Shown: in pieces, positions 18,204 through 28,367 of the stretch
How the letters are laid out: each line of letters starts with the position of its first letter
Numbering within the stretch: position 1 is the first letter of the stretch
Assembly (NCBI RefSeq): GCF_030813915.1
Contig: NZ_JAUSUJ010000004.1
Span: 124,001-188,000, forward strand
Length of the DNA: 64,000 nt
From: Rhodoplanes tepidamans
GTDB taxonomy: Bacteria > Pseudomonadota > Alphaproteobacteria > Rhizobiales > Xanthobacteraceae
Direction: 5' to 3'
Notes under the pieces: model-generated
Told to the model about the DNA's origin: nothing
Database searches by the model: none
Seen by the model: only the letters and a program-made list of their open reading frames with translations
Program-made: the position numbers and the translations under genes

Positions 18204-19190
18204 TCAGATCGTTCGGGACTTTTCGCGCCGCGGCACCGCGCCCAGGCGCTCGCGGGCGACCAGCAGCTGGGCGGCGACCGAGGCGGCGATGACGGCCGGC
18301 GTCTTGCCGCCGATCTCGGGCAGGCCGATCGGGCAGACCAGCCGGGCGATCGCCTCCTCCGGGAGGCCGAGCCCGCGCGCCTGCGAGGCGAAGCGGGCCC
18401 GCTTGGTGGCGGAGCCGATCATGCCGACGAGGTCGAAGCTGTCGCGGAAGAGCGCCCGCGTCGCGATCGCGTAGTCGGTCGCGTGGGCGTGCGTCATCAC
18501 CAGCGCGAGCGCCCCGGCCGGCGCCGCGTCGACTTCCAGGTCGGGCGTCTCGCTGTGCACCGGAACCGCGTTGGCCGGAACGTGCGCCGGGAAGGCGTCG
18601 GCGCGGCTGTCGATCCAGCGCACCGCGAAGGGCAGCGGCGCCAGCGCCAGCACGAGCGCCCGGCCGACATGGCCGGCGCCGAACAGCAGCACCGGGGTGA
18701 GCTCGTCGCCGTACGCCTCCGGGAACGGGTCTCCCGCCTCCGGGCGCCCGGTGCGGACGGCGGCGGCCGCCGGCGTCGCGACGATCTCGCGCCGGACGTC
18801 GCCGTCGTCGCCCAGCCGCGCGATCACGGAGAACGGGCCGCCGCGCTCGGCGGCGGCGAGCGCCGCTACGGTCTCCTGATCACGGCCGTCGAAGATCTCG
18901 GTGAGCGTCGTGACGACGCCGCCGCAGCACTGGGCGAGATCGGGCCCGAGCGTCCAGGTGCGGAACGTCGCGCGCGCCCCGGCGGGCTTCGCCAGCGCGG
19001 CCGCGGTCTCGGCCAGCACCTCGTATTCCAGCCGGCCGCCGCCGATCGTGCCCCAGAAGCCGCCGTCGGGCCGTGCGACCAGGCGGGCGCCGGCCTCGCG
19101 CGGCGACGAGCCGGCGACCCGCACGACGCTCACCAGCGCGGCGCGGCCGTGCCGGGCGATCGTCTCGGCGATGCGGGCCCAGACGGCCAT
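18204..19190 (-). CDS. xdhC: Xanthine dehydrogenase accessory protein XdhC
   Basis: Binds molybdenum cofactor and delivers its sulfurated form to the xanthine dehydrogenase large subunit; cytosolic. The 328-residue protein has the N-terminal XdhC/CoxI domain with GSSPREAGARL, GTIGGGRLEYEVL and GPDLAQCCGG (the Cys pair linked to Moco handling). A C-terminal Rossmann domain carries LFGAGHVGRAL and MTHAHATDY, and ends with IGSATKRARF and CPIGLPEIGGKTPAVIA. It is the last gene of xdhABC, 18 bp after xdhB. Confidence 0.95.
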   Translation of the reverse strand: MAVWARIAETIARHGRAALVSVVRVAGSSPREAGARLVARPDGGFWGTIGGGRLEYEVLAETAAALAKPAGARATFRTWTLGPDLAQCCGGVVTTLTEIFDGRDQETVAALAAAERGGPFSVIARLGDDGDVRREIVATPAAAAVRTGRPEAGDPFPEAYGDELTPVLLFGAGHVGRALVLALAPLPFAVRWIDSRADAFPAHVPANAVPVHSETPDLEVDAAPAGALALVMTHAHATDYAIATRALFRDSFDLVGMIGSATKRARFASQARGLGLPEEAIARLVCPIGLPEIGGKTPAVIAASVAAQLLVARERLGAVPRREKSRTI

Positions 19191-19208
19191 GCTCTCCTCG
19201 CGACGTGA

Positions 19209-21554
19209 TCAGCGCGCCGGCGCGAGCGCGGACGCCAGCGCCGCCGCGGCGTCGAACTCCCCGATCGCGGTGACGATCGCCTCCGGCGTCGCCGGGGCGT
19301 CGAGCCGTGCGCCGGCGCCCGGCGCGGCCGCCTCCACCGCGTCGGCGATGGCGCAGAACACCGAGACGGCGAGATTGAACGGCGGCTCGCCGACCGCCTT
19401 GGAGCGGTAGATGGTCTCCTCGCGGTTCGCCCCGTCGAACAGCGCCACGCGGAAATCCGCCGGCACGTCGGAGGCGACCGGGATCTTGTAGGTCGACGGC
19501 GCGTGGGTGAGCAGCCGCCCCTCGGCGTCGTAGACCAGCTCCTCGGTGGTGAGCCAGCCCATGCCCTGGACGAAGCCGCCCTCGATCTGGCCGATGTCGA
19601 TCGCCGGATTGAGCGAGCGGCCGACGTCGTGGAGGATGTCGACCCGCACCACCCTGTTCTCGCCGGTGGTCGGATCGATCAGCACCTCGCTCGCCGCGGC
19701 GCCCCAGGCGAAGTAGAAGAACGGCCGGCCGGTGCCGCTGTCGCGGTCCCAGTGCAGCTTCGGGGTCTTGTAGAAGCCCGTGGAGGACAGCGACACGCGG
19801 GCGCAGTGGGCCGCGTGGGCGAGCTCGCCGAAGCCGATGCGCTGGTTGCCGATCTGCACGTGGTCGTCGGCGAAGACGATCTGCTCCTCCGGCACCGACC
19901 AGTTTTCCGCCGCGAACTCGGTCATCCGGGCCTTGATGGTGCGGCACGCCGCCAGCACGGCCATGCCGTTGAGGTCGCTGCCCGAGGACGCCGCGGTCGG
20001 CGAGGTGTTGGGCACCTTCTCGGTGGAGGTCGGCGTGATGCGGACGCGATCGAGCCCGATGCCGAACTCCTCCGCCGCGACCTGCGCCACCTTCTGGAAC
20101 AGGCCCTGCCCCATCTCGGTGCCGCCGTGGTTCAGGTGCACCGAGCCGTCCTGATAGACGTGCACCAGCGCGCCGGCCTGGTTCATCGACGTGAGCGTAA
20201 ACGAGATGCCGAACTTCAGCGGCGTCAGCGCGAGGCCGCGCCTGAGGATCGGCGATGACCTGTTGAAGTCGGCGATCGCGGCGCGGCGCGCCCGGTAGTC
20301 CGAGGTCCGCTCCAGCTCCTCGACCAGGGCGAGGCCGACGTCGTGATCCTCGATGGTCTGGCCGAACGGCGTGCGGTCGCGGCCCGGGCCGTAGAAGTTC
20401 GCCTTGCGGATGTCGAGCGGATCGCGGCCGAGCCGCCAGGCGATGGCGTCGATCACCCGCTCCGCCGCGAGGATCCCCTGCGGGCCGCCGAAGCCGCGGA
20501 ACGCCGTGTTGGACACCGTGTTGGTCTTCACCCGCCGCGTGTCGATGCGGAAGGCCGGCAGATGATAGGTGTTGTCGGCGTGGAACATGGCGCGGTCGAC
20601 GACGCCGGCCGAGCAGTCGGCCGACATGCCGCAGCGCGCCGCGAGCAGCACGTCGAGCCCGGCGATGCGGCCGTCCCGATCGAACCCGACCGACCAGTCG
20701 ACCCGGAAGTCGTGGCGCTTGCCGGTCATCGCCATGTCGGCGTCGCGGTCGAGCCGCAGCTTGCACGGCCGGCCGGTGACGCGCGCCGCGAGCGCGGCGA
20801 TCGCCGCCCACTGGCAGGCCTGGGTCTCCTTGCCGCCGAAGCCGCCGCCCATGCGGCGGATCTCGCAGGTGACGAAGGCGTCCGGCACCGCCAGCGCCCG
20901 CGCCACGATGTGCTGCACCTCGGTCGGGTGCTGGGTCGAGGAATGCACCAGCATGGCGCCGTCCTCGCCCGGGATCGCCAGCGCGATCTGGCCTTCGAGA
21001 TAGAAGTGCTCCTGGCCGCCCATGCGCAGCGTGCCGGAGGCCTGCAGCGGCGCCGCCGCGATGGCGGCCGCGACGTCGCCGCCCACGAACGCATAGTCGG
21101 GCAGCACCCGCTCGCCGGTCGCGAGGCCCTGGTCGACCGTGACGGCGGGCGGCTCCGCCGCCACCTGCATGGTCGCCAGCGGCACGGCGCGGCGCGCCGC
21201 GTCGCGGCTCGTCGCCACCACGGCGAACAGCGGCTGGCCGTGGAACGCGATGCGGTCCGCGGCCAGGATCGGCTCGTCGTCCATGTGGGGCGCGACGCAG
21301 TTCCGGCCGGGGATGTCGGCCGCCGTGATCACGGCGACGACGCCGGGCGCGGCTCTGACCCTGGTCAGGTCCAGGCCCGCCAGCGCGCCGCGCGCCGTGG
21401 TGGCGCCGCCGACCGCGACGTGCAGGGTGCCGGCCGGCTCCGGCAGGTCGTCGATGTAGGGCGCCGCGCCCTGCACCTGCTTGACCGCGCTGTCGTGCGG
21501 CAGCGGCTTGCGGACGTGACGCAGCATGTCCTCGGGCTTTTCACGAAGCGACAC
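19209..21554 (-). CDS. xdhB: Xanthine dehydrogenase molybdopterin-binding subunit
   Basis: The catalytic Moco subunit oxidising hypoxanthine and xanthine to urate, 781 residues. Family motifs are present: MGGGFGGKE (Moco loop), AFRGFGGPQG (containing the substrate Arg), GGTEMGQGL, and KAVGEPP with the catalytic Glu. The GTG at 21554 was chosen because GGGAGG lies 6 bp before it, giving a 14-bp overlap with xdhA and coupled translation; ATG 21527 (MLRHVRKPLPHDS) is the alternative and lacks a well-spaced site. With xdhA upstream and xdhC downstream it forms a standard operon. Confidence 0.95.
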   Translation of the reverse strand: MSLREKPEDMLRHVRKPLPHDSAVKQVQGAAPYIDDLPEPAGTLHVAVGGATTARGALAGLDLTRVRAAPGVVAVITAADIPGRNCVAPHMDDEPILAADRIAFHGQPLFAVVATSRDAARRAVPLATMQVAAEPPAVTVDQGLATGERVLPDYAFVGGDVAAAIAAAPLQASGTLRMGGQEHFYLEGQIALAIPGEDGAMLVHSSTQHPTEVQHIVARALAVPDAFVTCEIRRMGGGFGGKETQACQWAAIAALAARVTGRPCKLRLDRDADMAMTGKRHDFRVDWSVGFDRDGRIAGLDVLLAARCGMSADCSAGVVDRAMFHADNTYHLPAFRIDTRRVKTNTVSNTAFRGFGGPQGILAAERVIDAIAWRLGRDPLDIRKANFYGPGRDRTPFGQTIEDHDVGLALVEELERTSDYRARRAAIADFNRSSPILRRGLALTPLKFGISFTLTSMNQAGALVHVYQDGSVHLNHGGTEMGQGLFQKVAQVAAEEFGIGLDRVRITPTSTEKVPNTSPTAASSGSDLNGMAVLAACRTIKARMTEFAAENWSVPEEQIVFADDHVQIGNQRIGFGELAHAAHCARVSLSSTGFYKTPKLHWDRDSGTGRPFFYFAWGAAASEVLIDPTTGENRVVRVDILHDVGRSLNPAIDIGQIEGGFVQGMGWLTTEELVYDAEGRLLTHAPSTYKIPVASDVPADFRVALFDGANREETIYRSKAVGEPPFNLAVSVFCAIADAVEAAAPGAGARLDAPATPEAIVTAIGEFDAAAALASALAPAR

Positions 21555-23049
21555 GGGCCACCTCCCGCGGGCGCACCCGCGTCGTCGCATCCGGCACGCC
21601 GGCGATCTCGGCCAGCGCCTTGATCACGATGCTCTTGGCGGCCTGCAGCCGGTAGGCGGCGGTGCCGCGCTGGTCGGTGAGCGGCGTGAAGTCGTCGCCG
21701 ATCTTGTCGGCCGCGCCGCGCCAGGTCGCCGGATCGGCGAGCGGCGCGTCGGCGAGCGCCGCCTCCACGGCGGCGGCGCGCTTCGGCACGCCGGCCATGC
21801 CGCCAAAGGCGATGCGGGCGGCGGCGATGCGGTCGCCCTGCAGCGTGATCGCGAAGGCGCCCATCACGGCCGAGATGTCCTCGTCCATGCGCTTGGTGAT
21901 CTTGAACACCCGCAGCCGCGTGTCGGCCGACGGCTTCGGCACGATCAGGCGGCGGACGATCTCGCCGGCCTCGCGGTCCTGCTTTCCGTACGCGAGGAAG
22001 AAGCGCTCCACCGGCAGCGTCCTGACGCGGTCGCCCTTGCGCAGCTCGATGGTCGCGCCGAGCGCGATCAGCACCGGCGCGAGATCGCCGATCGGCGAGC
22101 CGTTGGCGATGTTGCCGCCGACCGTGCCGGAGGTGCGCACCTGGGTCGAGCCGAAGCGCCGCATCAGCTCGCCGATGTCCGGATCGATGGCGCCGAGCAG
22201 CGGCCGCGCGCGTTCGAGCGGCACCGCCGCGCCGAGCGTCAGCGTCTGCGCCGTGTCCGCGACGGCGTCGAGCCCGGCGACGCGGCCGAGATGGACGATC
22301 TTGGGCAGCGCCGCGAGCTTCTTGGTGACCCACAGCCCGACATCGGTGGCGCCGGCCACGATGGTGGCATCGGGATGCTGCTCCAGCAGCGCGGCCAGCG
22401 CATCCTCGCTCGCCGGCGCGGCGAAGAACGACGTCGCGTCGCCGACGAAGACGTCCGCGCCGTCGTCGAGCGCGGCGAGTGCCGCGAGGCGCTCCGGCGC
22501 GGTGCGTGCGAAGCGGTCGGCGGCCGGGGCGGCGAGGCTCGCTACGGCCGCGTCGACGATCGGACGGTAGCCGGTGCAGCGGCACAGATTGCCGGCCAGC
22601 ACGTCGGCGATCTCCTGGCGAGACGGCGCGCCGGACACGCGGTGGTAGTGGGCGAACAGGCTCATCACGATGCCGGGCGTGCAGAAGCCGCACTGCGAGC
22701 CGTGGCCGCTCGCCAGCGCCGCCTGCACCGGGTGCAGCACGCCGTTCTGCTCCGGGCCGGTTCCGTCCGGCCCGGAGCCCGCCAGATCCTCCACCGTGAT
22801 CAGCTCGGCGCCGTCGATCTGGCCCAGGAAGGCGATGCAGGAATTGATCGGCTCGTAGACGATGCGATCGCCGCGACGGCGCGCCAGCACCACCGTGCAG
22901 GCGCCGCAGTCGCCTTCGGCGCACGCCTCCTTGGTGCCGGTCGAGCGCTCGTCGAGGCGCAGCCAGTCGAGCACGGTGGTGCGCGGCGCGAACCCGCGCA
23001 CGCTCACCACCCGCCCCTGGCGGATGAACTGGATGCTGTCTCGCGACAT
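21541..23049 (-). CDS. xdhA: Xanthine dehydrogenase small subunit (2Fe-2S / FAD)
   Basis: The electron-transfer subunit of xanthine dehydrogenase, 502 residues. The plant-type 2Fe-2S site has C43, C48, C51 (CAEGDCGAC) and C71; the second cluster has CGFC and CRC (NLCRCTGYRP). The FAD domain follows (from about 185), with TIVAGATDVGLWV and TVGGNIANGSPIGD as flavin-binding loops, and a CO dehydrogenase-type C-terminal domain. It is the first gene of the operon, divergent from the hydantoinase across 299 bp. Confidence 0.96.
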   Translation of the reverse strand: MSRDSIQFIRQGRVVSVRGFAPRTTVLDWLRLDERSTGTKEACAEGDCGACTVVLARRRGDRIVYEPINSCIAFLGQIDGAELITVEDLAGSGPDGTGPEQNGVLHPVQAALASGHGSQCGFCTPGIVMSLFAHYHRVSGAPSRQEIADVLAGNLCRCTGYRPIVDAAVASLAAPAADRFARTAPERLAALAALDDGADVFVGDATSFFAAPASEDALAALLEQHPDATIVAGATDVGLWVTKKLAALPKIVHLGRVAGLDAVADTAQTLTLGAAVPLERARPLLGAIDPDIGELMRRFGSTQVRTSGTVGGNIANGSPIGDLAPVLIALGATIELRKGDRVRTLPVERFFLAYGKQDREAGEIVRRLIVPKPSADTRLRVFKITKRMDEDISAVMGAFAITLQGDRIAAARIAFGGMAGVPKRAAAVEAALADAPLADPATWRGAADKIGDDFTPLTDQRGTAAYRLQAAKSIVIKALAEIAGVPDATTRVRPREVARVAS

Positions 23050-23348
23050 GAGTCCTCCGGGAAGCCTCGAATCATACGAAATCGAATCTTTCGCCGGTAG
23101 AGCCTAGTTTGCGCAGCCGCCGCCCAGGGGACGGGCAGCGGGCGTCCACGCCCCTCACGCCGTGGCCGCATCCTTCGAGGCCCGGCTGGCGCCGGGCGCC
23201 TCGGGTTCACGGATCGGGATCAGGCGGCGACGCGGGCCGAATGCCGCGGCGTTGCGCCGCTGTCCGGATCGGGGTAAGCCTCCCGCCCGGTCCCGCGCGG
23301 CCGCCCGATCCGTCCGGCCGCGGCTTTCCCCGCATCCGGAGCGTCTCC
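23050..23348. promoter_or_regulatory. Divergent promoter region, xdhA / hydantoinase
   Basis: No gene is visible in this 299-bp gap. Near the xdhA end is an AT-rich stretch with TCGAATC repeated at 23066 and 23081, about 1.5 helical turns apart, a candidate operator for xdh. No -24/-12 promoter was found on either strand. Confidence 0.35.
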
Positions 23349-24761
23349 ATGTCCGACTACGATCTTTCCATCCGCGGCGGCACCGTGGTGACGGCGAGCG
23401 ACACGGTCCGGGCCGATGTCGGCATCCGGGGCGGCCGCATCGTCGCGGTCGCCGACCGGATCGACGGCGCCGCCCGCGAGATCGACGCCTCGGGCCTCCT
23501 CGTCATGCCGGGCGGCATCGACAGCCACGTCCACCTCGCGCAGCCGACCTTCGGCGGGCCGAAGATGTCGGACGACTTCGAGACCGGCACCCGGGCCGCC
23601 ATCGCGGGCGGCACGACGACGGTGCTGCCCTTCGCCATGCAGCCGCGCGGCGCCGGCCTGCGCGCCGTGGTCAACGACTATCACAAGGAGGCCGACGGCA
23701 AGGCCTTCTGCGACTACGGCTTCCATCTGATCATCACCAATCCCTCGCCGAGCGTGCTCGGCCAGGAGCTGCCGGCGCTGGTCGAGGACGGCTACACCTC
23801 GTTCAAGGTGTTCATGACCTACGACGACATGGTCCTGAACGACCGCGAGCTGCTCGAGGTGTTCGAATGCGCCCGCGGCTGCCGCGCCCTGGTGATGGTG
23901 CACGCCGAGGGCTACGACGCCATCAAGTTCATGACCGAGCGGCTCGAGCAGGCCGGCAAGACCGCCCCCTACTATCACGGCGTGTCACGGCCCGAGATCG
24001 TCGAGCGCGAGGCGGCGCACCGCGCCATCAGCCACGCCGAGCTCACCGACGTGCCGATCATGATCGTCCACGTCTCCGGCCGCGAGGCGATGGAGCAGAT
24101 CCGCTGGGCCCAGAACCGCGGCATGAAGGTCTACGGCGAGACCTGCCCGCAATACATCGCCCTGACGGCCGACGACATGAAGGGCCTCAACATGGACGAG
24201 AGCGGCGGCAAGTATGTGTGCTCGCCGCCGCCGCGCGACCAGGCCAGCCAGGCGGCGATCTGGCAGGGCCTGCAGGCCGGCGTGTTCCAGACCTTCTCGT
24301 CCGACCACTGCCCGTTCATGGACGGCGTCGACGGCAAGCGCAGCCCGAAGGCCAGGACCTCGTTCAAGTGGGTGCCGAACGGCATCCCGGGCGTCGAGAC
24401 CCGCATGGCCGTGCTGTGGGGCCTGGGCGTCGCGCAGGGCCGCATCGGCATGAACGAGTTCGTCGCGTTGACCTCGACCAATCACGCCAAGATGTACGGG
24501 CTCTATCCGAAGAAGGGCTCGATCGCGCCCGGCTTCGACGCCGACATCGTGCTGTGGGATCAGAACCGCAAGGAGACGATCCGCCAGGAGCTGATGCACG
24601 GCGCCTGCGACTACACGCCCTACGAGGGCCTCGCCGTCACCGGCTGGCCCGTGATGACGATCCTCAAGGGCAAGCCGGTGTGCGAGGAGGGCAAGATCCT
24701 CGGCGCCCCCGGCGACGGCGCCTTCCTCAAGCGCGGCATCTCGCCCTACGCGTCGAAGTGA
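23349..24761 (+). CDS. Dihydropyrimidinase / D-hydantoinase
   Basis: A cytosolic cyclic amidohydrolase that opens dihydropyrimidine or hydantoin rings, 470 residues. The dinuclear Zn site is complete: H60 and H62 (DSHVHL), the carboxylated Lys K153 (SFKVFMTY), H185 (VMVHAEG), H241 (IVHVSG) and D319 (SSDHCPF). The SFKVFMTY segment and overall length favour dihydropyrimidinase/hydantoinase over allantoinase. The usual beta-ureidopropionase or carbamoylase partner is not adjacent, though an M20 carbamoyl-hydrolase lies at 5-6 kb. Divergent from xdhABC, so it may be co-regulated with purine use. Confidence 0.92.
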   Translation: MSDYDLSIRGGTVVTASDTVRADVGIRGGRIVAVADRIDGAAREIDASGLLVMPGGIDSHVHLAQPTFGGPKMSDDFETGTRAAIAGGTTTVLPFAMQPRGAGLRAVVNDYHKEADGKAFCDYGFHLIITNPSPSVLGQELPALVEDGYTSFKVFMTYDDMVLNDRELLEVFECARGCRALVMVHAEGYDAIKFMTERLEQAGKTAPYYHGVSRPEIVEREAAHRAISHAELTDVPIMIVHVSGREAMEQIRWAQNRGMKVYGETCPQYIALTADDMKGLNMDESGGKYVCSPPPRDQASQAAIWQGLQAGVFQTFSSDHCPFMDGVDGKRSPKARTSFKWVPNGIPGVETRMAVLWGLGVAQGRIGMNEFVALTSTNHAKMYGLYPKKGSIAPGFDADIVLWDQNRKETIRQELMHGACDYTPYEGLAVTGWPVMTILKGKPVCEEGKILGAPGDGAFLKRGISPYASK

Positions 24762-24775
24762 GGCACGTCGCTTTC

Positions 24776-24912
24776 TTAACCCTCTCCCGTGGGAGAGGGT
24801 CGGGCGCGAGCGCAGCTCGCGACCGGGGTGAGGGGCGTATGCGCCAATGATCGACCTCGGCCCCCCTCACCCGCCGCGCTACGCGCGTCGACCTCTCCCC
24901 GCTGGGGAGAGG
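24776..24912. repeat. Extragenic palindromic repeat, family B (paired)
   Basis: Two facing hairpins (CCTCTCCC-GGGAGAGG and CCTCTCCCC-GGGGAGAGG) joined by ACCGGGGTGAGGG-type and CCCCTCACCC-type arms. It fills the gap between the convergent hydantoinase and ureG genes. Confidence 0.75.
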
Positions 24913-24931
24913 TGAAGCGAAGCGTGCGTCG

Positions 24932-25546
<615 letters not shown>

Positions 25547-25584
25547 GTGAGTCTTCCTTCTCCGCTCGATCTGATCAGTCACCG

Positions 25585-25627
25585 GTCATTCCGGGGCGCG
25601 GCCGGCAGGCCGCGAGCCCGGAATGAC
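25585..25627. repeat. Extragenic palindromic repeat, family A (short)
   Basis: GTCATTCCGGGGCGC at one end and GCCCGGAATGAC at the other form a long hairpin between ureF and ureG, inside the accessory operon. Confidence 0.8.
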
Positions 25628-25646
25628 GACGAATGGGGTGTTCCTG

Positions 25647-26348
25647 TCACGACCGGAACAGCCGCGTGTACTGGGTCTCGTGCCGCATCGACGCCAGGTC
25701 CGCCCGGAAGGCGGCGCTGCCGATGTCGTCGAGCGGCGTCGCCGCGGCGCGGGCGCAGGCGGCCGCCGCCACCGGCTCGAGCGCGGCGAGCACGCGCTGG
25801 CCGTCGGTCTGGCCGAGCGGCACCAGACGCACGCCGGCCGAGATCAGGTTCGCCGCGAGCGCGTGCACGAAGCCGTGCAGCGCCGGCGTCCGCGCGATGC
25901 CGTGCCCGGCCGCCGCCACCGCGACGGCGACCGGATAGGCGATCGTCCCGTCCTGCGCGAGCGGCATCCGGTCGAGCGCCGCGCAGGCCCAGGCGGAGCG
26001 GACCGCCTCGACGAACGCCTTCCCCTGCGTCGTCGTCTCCAGATGGCGCTCGCGCGACGGGGCGAGCGCCAGCGCCAGCGTGGCCGTCTCGGCGAGCGCC
26101 GCGGCGTCGTTCTCCTCCGCCGCGCGATGGGCGTGGACGAACAGCGCCGCGTCGCAGAACAGCCCGCCCTCGCGCACCAGCACGGCGAGCCAGCGGCGCA
26201 GCGTCTCGGCGTCGCGCACGTCGCCCGCCTCGACGGCCCATTCGAGCCCGCCCGAATACGCGAAGGCGCCGACCGGGAAGGCCGGCGACAGCCACGCCAG
26301 CAGCCGCCAGAGCGCGGCCGGCGGCACCGGGTCGGTCGCGTCAGTCAT
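25647..26348 (-). CDS. ureF: Urease accessory protein UreF
   Basis: An all-helical chaperone that acts with UreD and UreG on apo-urease, 233 residues. The N-terminal [25 protein letters not shown] is the family signature, and [11 protein letters not shown] and the C-terminal [13 protein letters not shown] fit too. The ATG at 26348 overlaps the ureE stop by 8 bp, so the two are coupled. The longer open frame upstream is the antisense of the His-rich ureE tail and was left out. Confidence 0.95.
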   Translation of the reverse strand: MTDATDPVPPAALWRLLAWLSPAFPVGAFAYSGGLEWAVEAGDVRDAETLRRWLAVLVREGGLFCDAALFVHAHRAAEENDAAALAETATLALALAPSRERHLETTTQGKAFVEAVRSAWACAALDRMPLAQDGTIAYPVAVAVAAAGHGIARTPALHGFVHALAANLISAGVRLVPLGQTDGQRVLAALEPVAAAACARAAATPLDDIGSAAFRADLASMRHETQYTRLFRS

Positions 26349-26916
26349 GCCGATGGGGAGGAGCGCGATCGTGCGCGTGCCCGTGCTCGTGATGGCCGTG
26401 ATCGTGATCGTGGTCGTGATCATGCGCATGGCCAGCGTGACCATGACCGTGGCCGTGCGCGTGGCCATGGCCATGGCCGCCGGCCGGGTCGTAGGCGCCC
26501 GATTCCGGATCGAACGGCGCGTCGACCGGCGCGAGGCGCGCGCCGAGCCCGCGCAGCATGTCCTCCAGCACGTGGTCGCGGCGGATGCGCAGGCGCTCGC
26601 CGACGATCTGCACCTCGGTGTGCCGGTTGCCGATATGCCAGGCGAGCCGGGCCAGATCGGCCGGCGTCGCCGCCGCCACCTCGACCAGCGCCTCCGGCCG
26701 CGCCGCGACCAGCACCACCCGCCCGTCCTCCAGCAGCAGGCCGTCGCCGTCGCGCAGCCGGACCGCCTCGGCGAGATCGAGCAGGAAGGCGGTGCCGGCC
26801 TCGCCGGTCATCGCCAGGCGGCGGCGGTGGCGGTCGCCGGCGTCCAGCACGACCCGGTCGACGACCGCGGCCGGCGACGCCGTCCCGCGCGGCAAGACAG
26901 TGGTGGCTCGCAACAT
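26341..26916 (-). CDS. ureE: Urease accessory nickel chaperone UreE, His-rich tail
   Basis: The nickel-binding metallochaperone of urease, 191 residues. It has an N-terminal domain, then the nickel-binding core with [14 protein letters not shown] and the His in [11 protein letters not shown]. The C-terminal tail of about 46 residues has 20 His in HG, HA and HD repeats, giving capacity to store many Ni ions. ATG 26916 has GAGGA upstream. First gene of an ureEFG operon separated by about 9.5 kb from ureDABC. Confidence 0.95.
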   Translation of the reverse strand: MLRATTVLPRGTASPAAVVDRVVLDAGDRHRRRLAMTGEAGTAFLLDLAEAVRLRDGDGLLLEDGRVVLVAARPEALVEVAAATPADLARLAWHIGNRHTEVQIVGERLRIRRDHVLEDMLRGLGARLAPVDAPFDPESGAYDPAGGHGHGHAHGHGHGHAGHAHDHDHDHDHGHHEHGHAHDRAPPHRHD

Positions 26917-26954
26917 CCCCGTCCTCGCGTTCCGCGGTCGCGTGAGCCGCGGTC

Positions 26955-26980
26955 TCGTACCACTTTTCATACCAGGACCG
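26955..26980. promoter_or_regulatory. TGGTA direct repeat upstream of ureE / dctP-like gene
   Basis: On the minus strand TGGTATGAAAAGTGGTA carries TGGTA twice, 12 bp apart, in the 206-bp divergent gap that is otherwise free of genes. It resembles half-sites of GntR-type regulators, but no full palindrome is present. Confidence 0.25.
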
Positions 26981-27122
26981 CCGGACAGACCCGCGTTTTC
27001 GCCGGATCGCACAGCGATTGAGCAGCGTGATAGCGTTTCGGGCAGCGTCCGTGAGCTTTCATCCGACGCCCCCGCCAGACGCTTCCCTGCTTTCGCGCCA
27101 CCCATAGCCATCGGGGAATGCC

Positions 27123-28133
27123 ATGACCAGCCTTCTCGACACCACCCGTCTGTCCCGCCGCTCCGTCCTGGCCGGCACCGCCGCCACGGTCCTCGTCGGC
27201 GCGCGGGCCCGCGCCGCGGACGTCAAGTGGCGGCTCGGCCTCAGCCAGCCGGTCGACAGCCCCAACTTCATCCGCCTGAAGGAGATGACCGACCGGGTCC
27301 GCGCCGAGACCGGCGGGCGGCTCGACATCTCCATGCACGGCGGCGGCGTGCTCGGCTCCGACACCCGGATGCTCGCCATGCTGCAGAGCGGCGAGATCGA
27401 GATGTACAACGCCGGCAACGTGCTCGGCCCGATCGTGCCGGTCACCGAGATGCCGGGCCTGCCGTTCACGTTCAAGAGCCCGGCCGACGTGTTCAAGGCG
27501 CTCGACGGCGATCTCGGCGACTACATCCGGGCCGAGCTGCTGGCCAAGGGCATCTACGCCTTCCGCTGGGGCGGCGACAACGGCTTCCACCACCTCACCA
27601 CCAGCACCCGGCCGGTCCGCACCGTGGAGGATCTGGCCGGCATGACCATGCGCACGCCGGTGCAGGAGATGACGGTCGACTTCTTCTCGGCGCTCGGCGC
27701 CGTGCCGAAGAAGTTCCCGCTCAGCCAGCTCTACCAGGTGCTCAAGGACAAGACCTGCGACGCCCAGACCGACCCGCTGTTCCTGATCGTGCTGATGAAG
27801 CTGAACGAGGTGCAGACCTATCTGAGCCTCACCAACCACTGGTGGTCCGGCTTCACCTTCACGGCCAACGCGGCGGCCTGGAAGAGCCTGCCCGACGACC
27901 TCAAGGCCGTGGTGGAGAAGAACGTGCGGATCAGCGCGCTCGCCCAGCGCCAGGACGTCGAGAAGGCGACCGGCGAGGCGATCGGGATCCTCACCGGCAA
28001 GGGGATGATCGTGAACCAGTGCGACGTCTCCGGCTTCAAGAGGCCGCTCGGCGCCTTCTATGCGAAGTGGAAGGGCATCTACGGCGCCAAGGCGTGGTCG
28101 CTGCTGGAGGCGCATGTCGGCAGGCTGGCCTGA
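27123..28133 (+). CDS. TRAP transporter substrate-binding protein (DctP family), orphan
   Basis: A periplasmic solute receptor of 336 residues. The N-terminus has a twin-arginine pair ([18 protein letters not shown]), so Tat export is likely. Family features are the W-R-L-G-L start of the mature chain, [21 protein letters not shown], the Arg-bearing MTMRTPV that binds a substrate carboxylate, and the late NHWWSGFTF. The small and large permease subunits (DctQ, DctM) are not in the window, so its partner must lie elsewhere. The substrate is unknown, probably an organic acid. Confidence 0.88.
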   Translation: MTSLLDTTRLSRRSVLAGTAATVLVGARARAADVKWRLGLSQPVDSPNFIRLKEMTDRVRAETGGRLDISMHGGGVLGSDTRMLAMLQSGEIEMYNAGNVLGPIVPVTEMPGLPFTFKSPADVFKALDGDLGDYIRAELLAKGIYAFRWGGDNGFHHLTTSTRPVRTVEDLAGMTMRTPVQEMTVDFFSALGAVPKKFPLSQLYQVLKDKTCDAQTDPLFLIVLMKLNEVQTYLSLTNHWWSGFTFTANAAAWKSLPDDLKAVVEKNVRISALAQRQDVEKATGEAIGILTGKGMIVNQCDVSGFKRPLGAFYAKWKGIYGAKAWSLLEAHVGRLA

Positions 28134-28187
28134 GCGGGCGGCGACGGGGCGGCGATCGTCGTCACCTCGACCGCGTGCCCCGGACAA

Positions 28188-28216
28188 GGCGCATCAGGTC
28201 GGAGACCTGATGCGCC
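28188..28216. terminator. Perfect 13-bp hairpin after dctP-like gene
   Basis: GGCGCATCAGGTC pairs perfectly with 28204-28216 around a 3-base loop (GGA). No T-run follows, so it may be a Rho-assisted or processing hairpin rather than a classical intrinsic terminator. It is the first of two hairpins in a 364-bp gap with no gene. Confidence 0.5.
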
Positions 28217-28280
28217 GCAGAGCCGGACCCACGGGCGGCTCGGCAAGGGACTCTCGGCCGCCTCGTCCGACCGCACCTCG

Positions 28281-28315
28281 GTCCCGGTCGCGGCGCGGTG
28301 CGCCGCGACCGGGAC
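28281..28315. repeat. Perfect 16-bp hairpin, GC-rich
   Basis: GTCCCGGTCGCGGCGC (28281-28296) pairs perfectly with 28300-28315 around a 3-base loop GGT. No T-run follows. Origin unknown; it does not match repeat families A-C. Confidence 0.6.
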
Positions 28316-28367
28316 ACGGACCGGCACCGAGCCGTCCTCCACGCCAATTCCGGTTGATAAGCTCGGC

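Noticed and set aside
23349-24761. Allantoinase
   Set aside because: The length and metal motifs could fit a cyclic amidohydrolase generally, but SFKVFMTY and the SSDHCPF context are those of dihydropyrimidinase/hydantoinase.
26341-26480. Tandem repeat or mobile element in the His-rich tract
   Set aside because: It is the coding sequence of the UreE tail; periodicity comes from alternating His codons.
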